From contig NZ_JACAOY010000012.1 of assembly GCF_013385985.1 (NCBI RefSeq), forward strand, positions 350,064 to 414,063: a stretch of DNA of 64,000 nt. The letters run 5' to 3'. Shown one piece after another: positions 16,528-26,289 of the stretch (its first letter is position 1; each line of letters begins with the position of its first letter). The notes under the pieces are model-generated. The model made no database searches. It had not been told where the DNA came from and worked only from the letters and a program-made list of their open reading frames with translations. The DNA is from Pseudomonas sp. B6002. Its GTDB lineage: Bacteria; Pseudomonadota; Gammaproteobacteria; Pseudomonadales; Pseudomonadaceae. A program made the translations under genes and the position numbers.

Positions 16528-17120
16528 TACAGGACGCCCTTGGTCGAAGGCATTTGCCCGGCCATGCGCTCATCCAGCTCGACGGCCATGCGCAGCGCGC
16601 GGCCGAAAGCCTTGAACACGGTTTCGATCTGGTGGTGGGTGTTGGTGCCGCGCAGGTTGTCGATGTGCAGGCTGACGAGTGCGTGGTTGACGAAACCCTG
16701 GAAGAATTCCTGGAACAGGTCGACGTCGAAGCCGCCCACGGTGGCGCGGGTGTAGGGCACGTGCATCTGCAGGCCTGGGCGGCCGGAGAAGTCGATGACC
16801 ACACGCGACAGCGCTTCGTCCAGCGGGACATAGGCGTGGCCGTAGCGGCGGATGCCTTTCTTGTCGCCGATGGCCTTGGCAAACGCCTGGCCGAGGGTGA
16901 TGCCCACGTCTTCCACCGTGTGGTGGTCGTCGATGTGCAGGTCGCCCTTGCTGACGATATCCAGGTCGATCAGCCCATGACGGGCGATCTGGTCCAGCAT
17001 GTGCTCAAGAAAAGGTACACCGATATCAAATCGGGCCTTTCCGGTGCCATCCAGGTTGATCGAGGCTTTGATCTGGGTTTCCAGAGTGTCGCGCTCGACG
17101 GACGCCTTACGTTCGGCCAT
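16527..17120 (-). CDS. hisB: Imidazoleglycerol-phosphate dehydratase
   Basis: 197 residues from ATG 17120, with GGAG 6 bases upstream. The GTG one codon earlier is less likely. The metal-binding motifs [15 protein letters not shown] and the second HHxxE site ([18 protein letters not shown]) are present, as is the [16 protein letters not shown] segment. The protein is monofunctional, lacking the phosphatase half found in enterics. It is the first gene of the leftward his set. Confidence 0.97.
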   Translation of the reverse strand: MAERKASVERDTLETQIKASINLDGTGKARFDIGVPFLEHMLDQIARHGLIDLDIVSKGDLHIDDHHTVEDVGITLGQAFAKAIGDKKGIRRYGHAYVPLDEALSRVVIDFSGRPGLQMHVPYTRATVGGFDVDLFQEFFQGFVNHALVSLHIDNLRGTNTHHQIETVFKAFGRALRMAVELDERMAGQMPSTKGVL

Positions 17121-17158
17121 CACCAGCTCCGCAAAATCATTGGGCGAAAAAGGCAGCC

Positions 17159-17164
17159 ATTATA
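17159..17164 (-). promoter_or_regulatory. Probable -10 element of the his operon
   Basis: A perfect TATAAT on the minus strand, about 40 bases before hisB. No good -35 is visible at 16-18 bases upstream. Confidence 0.4.
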
Positions 17165-17266
17165 GGGGCGCGGGCGCCAAACAGAAACATCGAAGGGGAT
17201 AAGACTGACGAGTTGAAGCGAGGAATGTCGGGGATAGACATGTGCGTACATGTGAAAGCCAGCTCA

Positions 17267-17370
17267 TGTGGGAGCTGGCTTGTGTGGGAGCTGGCTTGCC
17301 TGCGATGCAGACACCCCGGTCTTCCTGTATCACCGAGGCGCCCCCATCGCGGGCAAGCCCGGCTCCCACA
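17267..17370. repeat. REP/BIME-type repeat with a duplicated left arm
   Basis: The left arm is doubled (TGTGGGAGCTGGCT at 17267, then TGTGGGAGCTGGCTTGCCTG at 17283). The inverted right arm ends in CCCGGCTCCCACA. An extra AGCCAGCTCATG just before it pairs with the first copy. It lies between hisB and the MFS gene. Confidence 0.85.
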
Positions 17371-17399
17371 GGAACCGTGCCCACAAAGTTCTTGCAGTG

Positions 17400-19061
17400 T
17401 TAGTGGAACAGTACGGCGGTTTTCTGCAGGGTGACCCACACGCCCCACGCCAACGGGATACCTACCACCAGCCAGGCCGCAATGGCCAATGGCACGCTGC
17501 CGGATGCGGCTTTCCATTCCAGGGAAGTGGTGGCATCCGCGCCTTTGTCGTGGCCCAGCGCCTGTTCGGCGGCCAGTTCGGCGTCGGTCATGAAGTACTT
17601 GTCGGCCACAGGGCGAACCAGCAGGTTGCAAAGGAAGCCCAGCACCAGCAGGCCAGCCAGGATGTACAGGGTGATGTCGTAGGCTGCGGCGCGCTCCACG
17701 CCGATGCTCAGCTGATACTCACGCAGGTAGTTCACCAGCACCGGGCCCAATACGCCCGCAGCAGCCCAGGCCGTCAGCAGGCGGCCGTGGATCGCGCCCA
17801 CCATCTGGGTGCCGAACAGGTCGGCCAGGTAAGCCGGAACGGTCGCAAAACCACCGCCGTACATCGACAGAATGATGCAGAACGCCGCCACGAACAGCGC
17901 CACGTTGCCCAGGTGCCCCAGGTTCGGGATCAGCGCGTACAGGGCAAAGCCCAGGGCGAAGAACACGAAATAGGTGTTTTTACGGCCCAGGTAGTCGGAG
18001 AACGACGCCCAGAAGAACCGGCCACCGATGTTGAACAGACTCAACAGACCGGTGAAGCCCGCCGCGATCGCCGCGATGGACGCCAGTTGACCGGCGTCCA
18101 GCTGGCCGAACGGCACATCCACGCCCAGCAGCTTGCCGCCGAACACTTCCTGCAGCAGGGGCGAGGCCATGCCGAGGATACCGATACCGGCGGAAACGTT
18201 CAGGCACAGCACCAGCCATACCAGGCGGAACTGCGGGGTTTTCCAGGCCACGTTCACGTGGACGTGGCGGTGGGTGATCATCGCGTTGCTGGCTTTTTTC
18301 GCCGGAGCGGTCCAGCCCTCAGGCTTCCAGCCAGTCGGCGGAACACGGTAGGACAACGCGCCACCGATCATGAACACGAAGTAGATCGCAGCCATCACCA
18401 GAAAGCTCTGCCAAACGCCGACGCTGGTTGGCGTTGCGAAGTGGCCCATCAGCGCTGCCGCCAGGGGAGCACCGACCATCGCACCGCCGCCGAAGCCCAT
18501 GATCGCCATGCCAGTGGCCATGCCGCGCTTGTCCGGGAACCACTTGATCAGGGTCGACACCGGCGAAATGTAGCCCAGGCCCAGGCCGATACCGCCAATG
18601 ACGCCGGAGCCGATCCACATCAGCCAGATCTGGTGGGTGTAGATACCCAGCGCCGAGATCAACAGGCCGCCACACCAGCACAGCGCCGATACAACGCCCG
18701 CCTTGCGTGGCCCGGCATGTTCCAGCCAGCCGCCCCAGATCGCTGCCGAGCAGCCCAGGAAGATGAAGAACAGGGTGTAGATCCAGCCCAGCATGGAGAT
18801 GGGCCAGTCGCATTGGGACGAGAAGACTTGCGCGATGAAGCTCATGTCCGGCGCACAGGCGACCGGCGCAGTAATGCCCAGTGCCTTGGACAGCGGCAGC
18901 CAGAACACCGAGAAGCCATAGGCCATGCCGATGCACAGGTGAATGGCCAGGGCGGCCGGTGGAACCAGCCAGCGGTTGAAGCCCGGCTTGGCGATGATGC
19001 GCTCCTTGGACAGGAACGCAGGCTGTGCGGCAGTATGGCCTGCCGCAGTGCTAGTGCTCAT
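17400..19061 (-). CDS. OFA-type major facilitator transporter
   Basis: 553 residues with about 12 membrane helices and a hydrophilic linker near residue 230-250. The first loop reads YGFSVFWLPLSKALG, and PDKRGMATGMAIMGFGGGAM is the MFS loop motif. These place it in the oxalate/formate antiporter (OFA) family. Compared with OxlT-type members, the first periplasmic loop carries an insertion with two Cys (CAPDMSF, SQCDWP). The substrate is probably a small carboxylate but is not readable. It is divergent from asmA, and a REP element lies just beyond its 3' end. Confidence 0.85.
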   Translation of the reverse strand: MSTSTAAGHTAAQPAFLSKERIIAKPGFNRWLVPPAALAIHLCIGMAYGFSVFWLPLSKALGITAPVACAPDMSFIAQVFSSQCDWPISMLGWIYTLFFIFLGCSAAIWGGWLEHAGPRKAGVVSALCWCGGLLISALGIYTHQIWLMWIGSGVIGGIGLGLGYISPVSTLIKWFPDKRGMATGMAIMGFGGGAMVGAPLAAALMGHFATPTSVGVWQSFLVMAAIYFVFMIGGALSYRVPPTGWKPEGWTAPAKKASNAMITHRHVHVNVAWKTPQFRLVWLVLCLNVSAGIGILGMASPLLQEVFGGKLLGVDVPFGQLDAGQLASIAAIAAGFTGLLSLFNIGGRFFWASFSDYLGRKNTYFVFFALGFALYALIPNLGHLGNVALFVAAFCIILSMYGGGFATVPAYLADLFGTQMVGAIHGRLLTAWAAAGVLGPVLVNYLREYQLSIGVERAAAYDITLYILAGLLVLGFLCNLLVRPVADKYFMTDAELAAEQALGHDKGADATTSLEWKAASGSVPLAIAAWLVVGIPLAWGVWVTLQKTAVLFH

Positions 19062-19387
19062 TGGTGTTTCCCCCAGTTATTAGTATGTGTCCGTCAGGCG
19101 CTCTCTCCCTCGACCTTGCACGCAAAGCGTTGGCCGTTGTTGTTGAGTAAAGCTCCTTTTAAACGCGACGCTATGTCGCAGACGACAGACGAACCTGCGC
19201 AGATTAGCACCAGTGGATGACAGAAAAACCAAACTGATATCACCTTTTTCGGGAAATCTGTTTTGTTTGACGCCAGAATCCCGTTCCCCGGGCGCTGGAT
19301 ACAATGTAACGATCCGGGCACTGACGTGAGCCGTCGGGCGTTATACTCTGCGGCTAAATTTTGAATTCGACATACAAGGACTCGCCC
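19062..19387. other. Divergent intergenic region, MFS gene and asmA
   Basis: 326 bases without a coding frame. It must hold both promoters. A TATACT at 19342-19347 with CTGACG 15 bases upstream is a weak candidate for asmA. No operator-like palindrome stands out. Confidence 0.4.
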
Positions 19388-21598
19388 ATGAAAGCGTTCG
19401 GCAAAATCCTGGGTCTGGTACTTCTCGGGCTGTTGCTGATCATTGTGGCCCTGGGCTTTGCCCTGACCCACCTCTTCGATCCCAACGACTACAAAGACGA
19501 GATTCGCCAGATTGCCCGCGACAAGGCCCACATCGAGCTGACGCTCAATGGCGATATCGGCTGGAGCCTGTTCCCCTGGCTGGGCCTGGAGTTGCATGAA
19601 GCCAGCGTGGCGACCATGACCAACCCGACCCAACCGTTCGCCGACCTGCAGATGCTCGGCCTGTCCGTGCGCGTGCTGCCGCTGTTGCGCCGCGAAGTGC
19701 AGATGAGCGACGTCCGTGTAGAGGGCCTGAACCTGCGCCTGAGCCGCGACAAGCAAGGCCACGGCAACTGGGAAGACATCGGCAAGAACGTGACCGAGAC
19801 CACTGCCGGCACCCCGACGCCTGCTGAGAAACCGGCCGAAGCCGAGCCGGAGAAACCGCCAAAACCGATCCGCCTGGACATCGACAGCCTGACCATCAAC
19901 AACGCCCGCGTTGAATACAACGATGAGCAGACCGGCAAGCAATACAGTGCCGAAAGCATCCAGCTGAGCGCCGGTGCCGTGCACGAAGGCGCCAGTATCC
20001 CGCTGAAGCTCACCGCCTTCCTGGGCACCAACCAGCCACTGATGCGCGTCAAGACCGAGCTGAACGGCAACCTGCGAATCCAACGCGCCCTCAAGCGCTA
20101 CCAGTTCGAAGACATGAAGCTCAGCGGCGAAGCCACCGGCGAGCCACTGCAGGACAAGACCGTGACGTTCTCCACCCAGGGCCAGCTGCTGGTAGACCTG
20201 GCGGCCAACATTGCCGAGTGGACCAACCTCAAGCTGTCGGCCAACCAGCTGCGCGCCCTGGGCGAAGTGAAGGTCAATGACCTGAACAAAACCCCGCAAG
20301 TGAGTGGCGCCCTGTCCATTGCCCAGTTCGACCTGGCCAAGTTCCTCGACAGCATCGGCCACCCGCTACCGGCCATGGCCGAAGGCAGCCTGAGCAAAGT
20401 CGAACTGGTCAGCCGCCTCAAGGGCACGCCCACCAGCGTGGCCCTGGAAGACTTGAACCTTAAGCTCGATGGCAGCACCTTCACCGGCCGCGTCGCTGTG
20501 GATGATTTCGCCAAGCAGTCCCTGCGCGTGCAACTCAAGGGCGACACCTTCAACGCCGACAACTACCTGCCGGCCAAGTCCGAGTCCGCCAAGGGCGCCA
20601 GCGCCGCACGCCAGGCCGAAGTGCAGAACAGTGAAGCCGGCGCCATGGCGGCCGGGGGCACCACACCGTTGCCGGACGCACCGACCAAAGGCGCCTGGAG
20701 CACTGACAAGCTGCTGCCCCTGACGCGCCTGCGCACCCTGGATGTGAACGCCGATTTGTCCTTCGGCCAACTGACCCTGAGCAAACTGCCGATCCAGAAC
20801 GCCGCGTTGAAAGCCTCCGGCATCGATGGTCAGCTCAAGCTCGACACCCTCAGTGGCGGGCTCTATAACGGCACCTTCCAGGCCAACGGTTCGCTCGATG
20901 TACGCCAGGACATTCCGGTACTCGCGCTGCAAAGCCATATCAAGCAAGTGCCGGTTGAACGCATCCTGCAGGCCCAAGGGCAGAACCCGCCGGTGAAGGG
21001 CCAGATCACCCTCGACAGCAACCTGACCGGCCGTGGCAACAGCCAGAAGGCACTGATCGACAGCCTCAACGGTACGGCAAGCTTTGTGATCAACAACGGC
21101 GTGCTGCTCAACGCCAACCTTGAACAGCAACTGTGCACGGGCATCGCCCTGCTCAACCGCAAGACATTGAGCGCCACGCCGCAAGGCAAGGACACCCCGT
21201 TCCAGGAACTGCGCGGCAACCTGACGTTCCGCAATGGCGTGGCCAACAACCCGGACCTGAAAGTCCGCATCCCTGGCCTGACTGTCAACGGCAACGGCGA
21301 CGTCGACCTGCGCGTGCTGGGCATGGACTACCGCGTTGGCATCATCGTCGAAGGCGACCAGCGCGACGTGCCAGACCCGGCTTGCCAGGTCGGCTCCAAC
21401 TTCCAGAACATCGAAGTGCCGCTGCGCTGCCGCGGCCCGCTGGAACTGGGCGCCAAGGCTTGCCGACTGGACAAGGACGGCTTGACCCAGGTCGCTATCA
21501 AGGCGGCCGGCAACAAGCTCAGCGACAAGCTGGAAGAGAAGCTCGACAAGGTCAACCCGCAACTTAAAGACGCTTTGAAGGGCCTGTTCAAGCGATGA
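19388..21598 (+). CDS. asmA: AsmA family envelope protein
   Basis: 736 residues from ATG 19388. A single N-terminal membrane helix (ILGLVLLGLLLIIVALGFALTHLF) is followed by the AsmA domain start DPNDYKDEIRQIARDKAHIELTLNGDIGWSLFPWLGLEL. The C-terminal region, INNGVLLNANLEQQLCTGIALLN onward, is the conserved chorein-like end. AsmA-like proteins are thought to bridge the periplasm and move or tune phospholipids for the outer membrane. A Pro/Glu-rich linker lies near residues 140-160. The stop overlaps the mutY start by 4 bases (ATGA). Confidence 0.92.
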   Translation: MKAFGKILGLVLLGLLLIIVALGFALTHLFDPNDYKDEIRQIARDKAHIELTLNGDIGWSLFPWLGLELHEASVATMTNPTQPFADLQMLGLSVRVLPLLRREVQMSDVRVEGLNLRLSRDKQGHGNWEDIGKNVTETTAGTPTPAEKPAEAEPEKPPKPIRLDIDSLTINNARVEYNDEQTGKQYSAESIQLSAGAVHEGASIPLKLTAFLGTNQPLMRVKTELNGNLRIQRALKRYQFEDMKLSGEATGEPLQDKTVTFSTQGQLLVDLAANIAEWTNLKLSANQLRALGEVKVNDLNKTPQVSGALSIAQFDLAKFLDSIGHPLPAMAEGSLSKVELVSRLKGTPTSVALEDLNLKLDGSTFTGRVAVDDFAKQSLRVQLKGDTFNADNYLPAKSESAKGASAARQAEVQNSEAGAMAAGGTTPLPDAPTKGAWSTDKLLPLTRLRTLDVNADLSFGQLTLSKLPIQNAALKASGIDGQLKLDTLSGGLYNGTFQANGSLDVRQDIPVLALQSHIKQVPVERILQAQGQNPPVKGQITLDSNLTGRGNSQKALIDSLNGTASFVINNGVLLNANLEQQLCTGIALLNRKTLSATPQGKDTPFQELRGNLTFRNGVANNPDLKVRIPGLTVNGNGDVDLRVLGMDYRVGIIVEGDQRDVPDPACQVGSNFQNIEVPLRCRGPLELGAKACRLDKDGLTQVAIKAAGNKLSDKLEEKLDKVNPQLKDALKGLFKR

Positions 21599-22662
21599 GA
21601 AACGAGCAGTTTTCAACGGCGGTGCTGGACTGGTACGACCGCCACGGTCGCCATGATCTGCCCTGGCAACAGGGCATCACGCCCTACCGGGTGTGGGTCT
21701 CGGAGATCATGCTGCAACAGACCCAGGTGAGCACCGTGCTCAATTACTTCGACCGTTTCATGGCCTCGCTGCCGACGGTCGAAGCACTGGCCGCCGCACC
21801 GGAAGATGAAGTGCTGCACCTGTGGACCGGCCTGGGTTACTACACCCGGGCGCGCAACCTGCAGAAGACCGCCAGGATCGTGGTGGCCGAGTACGGCGGC
21901 GAGTTTCCCAAGGACGTCGAGAAGCTTACCGAGCTGCCTGGCATCGGCCTGTCCACGGCAGGCGCAATCGCCAGCCTGAGCATGGGCCTGCGGGCGCCGA
22001 TCCTCGACGGCAACGTCAAGCGCGTGCTGGCGCGCTTTACGGCGCAGGAGGGTTACCCAGGCGAGCCGAAGGTGGCCAAGCAGCTGTGGGCCACCGCAGA
22101 GCGCTTCACGCCCCATGATCGCGTCAACGCCTACACCCAGGCGATGATGGACATGGGCGCCACTCTCTGCACCCGCAGCAAGCCCAGCTGCCTGCTGTGC
22201 CCGCTGGAAAAAGGCTGCGAAGCCCACATGCTCGGCCTGGAGACGCGCTACCCGATCCCCAAGCCGCGCAAGACCATCCCGCAAAAACGCACACTGATGC
22301 CGATGCTGGCCAATGCCGAGGGCGCGATCCTGCTTTACCGTCGCCCGTCCACCGGCCTGTGGGGCGGCCTGTGGAGCCTGCCGGAGCTGGATGACCTGCA
22401 AGACCTGGAACACCTCGCCAACCAGCACGCGCTGGAGCTGGGCACGCAGCAGGAACTACCGGGGCTGATCCACACCTTCAGCCACTTCCAGCTAGCCATC
22501 GAACCCTGGCTGGTCCGGGTCGAGGAAAGCGCCCATCACGTGGCCGAGGCCGACTGGCTCTGGTATAACCTCGCCACCCCGCCGCGCCTGGGCCTTGCCG
22601 CCCCGGTGAAAAAACTGCTGAAGCGCGCGGCCGATGTATTGAATGCAGGAGAGTCGTCATGA
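21595..22662 (+). CDS. mutY: A/G-specific adenine DNA glycosylase
   Basis: 355 residues. Catalytic Glu37 is in [10 protein letters not shown], the helix-hairpin-helix is [15 protein letters not shown], the conserved Asp is in [12 protein letters not shown], and the 4Fe-4S ligands are [17 protein letters not shown] (spacing 6-2-5). A C-terminal NUDIX-like domain recognises 8-oxoG. The enzyme removes adenine opposite 8-oxoguanine. It is placed between asmA and yggX with 4-base overlaps on both sides; mutY-yggX is a well-known pairing for oxidative damage protection. Confidence 0.97.
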   Translation: MRNEQFSTAVLDWYDRHGRHDLPWQQGITPYRVWVSEIMLQQTQVSTVLNYFDRFMASLPTVEALAAAPEDEVLHLWTGLGYYTRARNLQKTARIVVAEYGGEFPKDVEKLTELPGIGLSTAGAIASLSMGLRAPILDGNVKRVLARFTAQEGYPGEPKVAKQLWATAERFTPHDRVNAYTQAMMDMGATLCTRSKPSCLLCPLEKGCEAHMLGLETRYPIPKPRKTIPQKRTLMPMLANAEGAILLYRRPSTGLWGGLWSLPELDDLQDLEHLANQHALELGTQQELPGLIHTFSHFQLAIEPWLVRVEESAHHVAEADWLWYNLATPPRLGLAAPVKKLLKRAADVLNAGESS

Positions 22663-22931
22663 CCCGCACCGTAATGTGCCGCAAGTACAAAGAAGAATTG
22701 CCAGGCCTGGAACGCCCTCCGTATCCGGGCGCCAAGGGCCAGGATGTGTTCGATCACGTCTCCGCCCAGGCGTGGGCCGACTGGCTGAAACACCAGACCC
22801 TGCTGATCAACGAAAAACGCCTGAACATGATGAATGCCGAAGATCGTAAATATCTGGCAGGCGAGATGGACAAGTTCTTTTCCGGCGAAGATTACGCCAA
22901 GGCCGATGGCTACGTTCCACCTGCTCAATAA
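22659..22931 (+). CDS. yggX: Fe(II)-trafficking / oxidative damage protein YggX
   Basis: 90 residues, the normal size. [24 protein letters not shown] with the conserved Cys7, then [20 protein letters not shown], is diagnostic. It is a small cytosolic protein linked to protection of Fe-S clusters from oxidation. It is translationally coupled to mutY (ATGA overlap). Confidence 0.97.
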   Translation: MTRTVMCRKYKEELPGLERPPYPGAKGQDVFDHVSAQAWADWLKHQTLLINEKRLNMMNAEDRKYLAGEMDKFFSGEDYAKADGYVPPAQ

Positions 22932-22995
22932 TTGATCAAAAACCGGGGTCAGCACGTAAGCGACGGTAATAATTAAATATTTTTCGAAAACTTGC

Positions 22996-23024
22996 TTGAC
23001 GACCCCCTGAAAAACCCGTTTAAT
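22996..23024 (+). promoter_or_regulatory. Sigma-70 promoter of tRNA-Phe
   Basis: TTGACG and TTTAAT separated by 17 bases, 10 bases before the tRNA. A GC-rich discriminator (GCGCCCC) follows, usual for stable RNA genes. Confidence 0.8.
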
Positions 23025-23034
23025 GCGCCCCGTT

Positions 23035-23110
23035 GCCCAGATAGCTCAGTCGGTAGAGCAGGGGATTGAAAATCCCCGTGTCGGCGGTTCGATTCCGTCT
23101 CTGGGCACCA
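23035..23110 (+). tRNA. tRNA-Phe (GAA)
   Basis: 76 bases with encoded CCA. The acceptor stem GCCCAGA pairs with TCTGGGC. The D-arm has GCTCAGTCGGTAGAGC, the anticodon loop is TTGAAAA with GAA, and the T-arm has GGTTCGATTCC. A single-gene transcript ends at the terminator 45 bases later. It marks the left edge of the glycosylation locus. Confidence 0.97.
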
Positions 23111-23154
23111 CCTTCAGCTTTCAGGTGGTGTCAACATCACGTGAAAGCACACAG

Positions 23155-23179
23155 AAAACCCGCCTAGTGCGGGTTTTTT
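23155..23179 (+). terminator. Terminator after tRNA-Phe
   Basis: AAAACCCGC, loop CTAGT, GCGGGTTTTTT. A perfect stem with a U-run. Confidence 0.9.
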
Positions 23180-23545
23180 GTTGCCTGAAAAAAGTCGAAC
23201 CCGACCATTACGAACGCATTCGTAAAAAGACCCGGGGCATTTCCGATAAAGCTCTGCACATCACGTCCGGGTTCAGGTGACCCTGCTGGAGTGATATGAT
23301 TCCGCCAGTTGGGATTTTTCCTACAGCCACATCTGACAAAAACTCCTGACCGCATCTCAGCACGGTCAGCGCTCGGCGATCCAAACACGAAGTGCAGGCA
23401 AGAAAAGCATAGCGCCGTAAACGCTGCCGGGCATGCAACTCTCCTCACTGGACGCCCGCGTACCTTGTGGTAACACCCATCATTGTCACCTTGGATTCAT
23501 TTCGCTGGCACAGCTCTACTTGACCAGCCATTAGGGAAAGCTCCT
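23180..23545. other. Gap between tRNA-Phe and the glycosylation genes
   Basis: 366 bases with no convincing gene on either strand. No duplicated tRNA 3' end, integrase fragment or strong promoter motif was seen. The promoter for the downstream operon must lie here. Confidence 0.5.
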
Positions 23546-24979
23546 TTGACCGCCTTTTCGCCCCCCCCTTTAGTAGTCGATCTTGATGGCACCCTGCTAC
23601 GCTCCGACTTGCTTCTGGAAACAGGCATGGCCTATGTGCGCCTTCAACCGTTAAAACTGCTCAAGCCTCTCGGATGGCTGGCCAAGGGCAAAGCAACCCT
23701 CAAGGAAGGGCTTGCCTGCGCAACCAATATGGATATCAGTGTGCTGCCCTATGACCCGGAGGTCATTGCGCTAATCAAGCTGGAACGCAGCAACGGACGC
23801 CGCATCGTGCTGGCAACTGCCAGTCACTACACGCTGGCAGAACGTATCGCAGAGCATCTGCAACTGTTTGACCAAGTGCTGGCATCTGACGGTGAACGGA
23901 ACCTGTCTTCCCATCGCAAGCGCGACTTACTGGTTGAACATTACGGCGAACAGGGCTTCGATTACGCAGGTAACTCCAGCGACGACCTTCCTGTGTGGTC
24001 AAAAGCTCGCAAGGCCTACGTCATCAACCCAGAAAACGGCGTAGAGCGGCGCGCAAAAGCTCAAGGCAACGTAGAACAAGTCATCCACTCCAATCCTGGG
24101 GGCGCCAAGGATTGGCTGAAGGCCTTACGCCTACACCAATGGATGAAAAACCTGTTGATCTTCGTTCCGCTGCTGGCAGCCCATCAGCTCACCAATTTCA
24201 CGCTGTTATGGCAGGGCATACTGGCATTCATACTGTTCGGGCTATGCGCCTCCAGCGTCTACCTGCTCAACGACCTGCTGGATCTTGCCGACGACCGCCA
24301 CCATGCAACCAAGCGCAAACGCCCCTTTGCAGCAGGACGCCTATCGATAAAGTCGGGGCTGCTTACCTTCCCGCTGCTACTGATTGGCGCATTTTCCGGC
24401 GCCGCCTTATTGCTGCCCTGGCAGTTCGCTGCAACACTCCTGGCTTACTACGTCTTGACCCTGGCCTATTCGCTGTCATTGAAGCGACACATGGCAATCG
24501 ACGTTATAGCCCTGGCGAATCTGTACACCATTCGCCTGATAGCGGGCGCGGCAGCATTCAGCCTCGCCCTAACCTTCTGGATGCTTGCGTTCTCAATGTT
24601 CATGTTCCTCAGCCTGGCACTGGTCAAGCGCTATGCAGAGCTGCATGAAGCGCGACACAAGGGACGTACCGGAAAAACCCGAGGACGAGGCTACTACCCC
24701 TCGGACCTTGAAATGATTTCATCTCTGGGAGCAGCCTCCGGCTACCTCGCAGTTATGGTGTTGGCGCTGTACATCCATGACCAGACAGACAGCGGGCTTT
24801 ACGCTCACCCCCAATTGATCTGGATCTCCTGCCCGCTGCTACTGTTCTGGATAACGCGCGTTTGGATGCTCACCCATCGCGGGCAAATGCATGACGACCC
24901 GGTAGTTTTTGCCATTCGTGATCGTGTCAGCCTGATCGTCGGTGCGCTGTTCGGTCTCGTGTTCTGGATTGCAGCATGA
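23546..24979 (+). CDS. HAD-UbiA fusion, decaprenyl-phosphate phosphoribosyltransferase-like
   Basis: 477 residues from TTG 23546, which has AGGGAAAG upstream; an earlier TTG at 23483 lacks a ribosome site. Residues 1-190 are a HAD phosphatase-like domain (VVDLDGTLLRSD, later NSSDDLPVW). The rest is a UbiA-type membrane prenyltransferase with NDLLDLADDRHH, matching NDxxDxxxD, and YSLSLKR. UbiA enzymes of this subgroup join phosphoribosyl pyrophosphate to polyprenyl phosphate, and the HAD domain could remove the 5-phosphate. With DprE1 and DprE2 homologues directly after it (ATGA overlap), a polyprenyl-phospho-ribose step is the best reading. The substrate assignment is inference. Confidence 0.85.
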   Translation: MTAFSPPPLVVDLDGTLLRSDLLLETGMAYVRLQPLKLLKPLGWLAKGKATLKEGLACATNMDISVLPYDPEVIALIKLERSNGRRIVLATASHYTLAERIAEHLQLFDQVLASDGERNLSSHRKRDLLVEHYGEQGFDYAGNSSDDLPVWSKARKAYVINPENGVERRAKAQGNVEQVIHSNPGGAKDWLKALRLHQWMKNLLIFVPLLAAHQLTNFTLLWQGILAFILFGLCASSVYLLNDLLDLADDRHHATKRKRPFAAGRLSIKSGLLTFPLLLIGAFSGAALLLPWQFAATLLAYYVLTLAYSLSLKRHMAIDVIALANLYTIRLIAGAAAFSLALTFWMLAFSMFMFLSLALVKRYAELHEARHKGRTGKTRGRGYYPSDLEMISSLGAASGYLAVMVLALYIHDQTDSGLYAHPQLIWISCPLLLFWITRVWMLTHRGQMHDDPVVFAIRDRVSLIVGALFGLVFWIAA

Positions 24980-26289
24980 GTGATTCTCTCTACTCATGGG
25001 GACGGTACCCCTACGCACCACAAACTGCGCACGCCTGTAGCTGGCGCAGCGAACTTCCAGGCCTGCTCACGGAGCTGGCCGAAGCCCATGGCAGCACCCT
25101 GCCTTATGGCAATGGGCGCAGCTATGGCGACAGCTGTCTTGCCAGCAGCAGCCAAGCACTGCATGTGCGCAGTCTGGACCGTTTTATCCACGTCGATTGG
25201 CAACAGGGGATCGTGGTGGCCGAAGCCGGTGTCACGCTGGCCGAAATCCTCGCCATGGCGATTCCCAATGGCTGGTTCCTCTGCGTTACCCCCGGCACCC
25301 AGTTCGCCACCTTGGGGGGAGCCATTGCCAACGACGTACACGGCAAAAACCACCATGTGCGCGGCACCTTTGGCAATCACGTTCGGCGCTTTGGCCTATT
25401 GCGTCACGAACAAGGCATTCTGACCTGCTCACCAACAGAGAATACTGATCTGTATGCCGCAACTATTGGCGGGCTAGGCCTGACCGGGATAATCGCCTGG
25501 TCGGAAATCCAGCTGATGCCAATACGCAGCAGCCAGATTGATAGCAGCGTGGTGCGCTTCAGCAATCTGGCAGAGTTCTTCACCCTCTCCGCGGAACTGG
25601 ACCCTCAACATGAGTACAGCGTCGCCTGGATAGACTGCCTGGCCAAAGGCGCTCACGCAGGGCGCGGCGTATTCATCGTCGGTGACCATGCGCCCTACGG
25701 CTCGCTGGAGGTCGATGCGCGCACCAAGCTTCAGGTGCCCCTCACGCCTCCTGTTTCACTGATCAACAACTTGTCGCTACGCGCTTTCAACGAAGCTTAC
25801 TGGCGTAGCCATCCCGCCCAGCACACCTTCAAGCGCAGCAGTTACGACGCCTTCTTTTATCCATTGGATCGCCTTCTGCACTGGAATCGAATCTACGGCC
25901 GCAAAGGTTTTCAACAGTATCAATGCGTGATCCCCGATGCGACGGCGCAAGCGGCAACGAAAGAGCTGTTGAGGGTGATTGCTGAGTCAGGCCAAGGGTC
26001 CTTTCTTGCCGTGCTCAAGCGTTGTGGAGACATCGCCTCACCGGGCTTGATGTCATTCCCGCTGCCGGGCACTTCACTGGCCCTGGACTTTCCACAAAAG
26101 GCCAGCCTTGCAGCACTTTTCACCCGCCTGGACGCCATCGTCCTCGAGGCGGGAGGGCGGCTGTACCCCGCGAAAGATGCCCATATGACCGGCATCGATT
26201 TCCGCCAGGCGTACCCAGCCTGGGAGCAGCTTGAAGCCCTGCGCGACCCTTCTTTGATGTCCCGCTTTTGGAACCGAGTTATCACATGA
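24976..26289 (+). CDS. dprE1: DprE1-like FAD oxidoreductase
   Basis: 437 residues. The FAD_binding_4 motif LPYGNGRSYGDSCL and the block TLGGAIANDVHGKNHHVRGTFGNHV match mycobacterial DprE1 closely, including the HGKNHH segment. DprE1 oxidises the 2'-OH of decaprenyl-phospho-ribose to a keto intermediate. The region TSLALDFP aligns by eye with the mycobacterial segment that carries the benzothiazinone-reactive Cys, and Ala is found there instead. Overlaps of 4 bases with both neighbours indicate tight coupling. A general sugar oxidase role is possible but less likely given the gene order. Confidence 0.85.
   Translation: MSDSLYSWGRYPYAPQTAHACSWRSELPGLLTELAEAHGSTLPYGNGRSYGDSCLASSSQALHVRSLDRFIHVDWQQGIVVAEAGVTLAEILAMAIPNGWFLCVTPGTQFATLGGAIANDVHGKNHHVRGTFGNHVRRFGLLRHEQGILTCSPTENTDLYAATIGGLGLTGIIAWSEIQLMPIRSSQIDSSVVRFSNLAEFFTLSAELDPQHEYSVAWIDCLAKGAHAGRGVFIVGDHAPYGSLEVDARTKLQVPLTPPVSLINNLSLRAFNEAYWRSHPAQHTFKRSSYDAFFYPLDRLLHWNRIYGRKGFQQYQCVIPDATAQAATKELLRVIAESGQGSFLAVLKRCGDIASPGLMSFPLPGTSLALDFPQKASLAALFTRLDAIVLEAGGRLYPAKDAHMTGIDFRQAYPAWEQLEALRDPSLMSRFWNRVIT

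Noticed and set aside
13996-16755. A 919-codon plus-strand frame across the his operon
   Set aside because: It runs antisense to hisF, hisA, the DUF2164 gene and hisH, all unmistakable; the product is low-complexity and resembles nothing.
23035-23545. tRNA-Phe as an integration site for the glycosylation locus
   Set aside because: No integrase, no duplicated tRNA 3' end and core-like composition of the first genes. Proximity alone is not enough.
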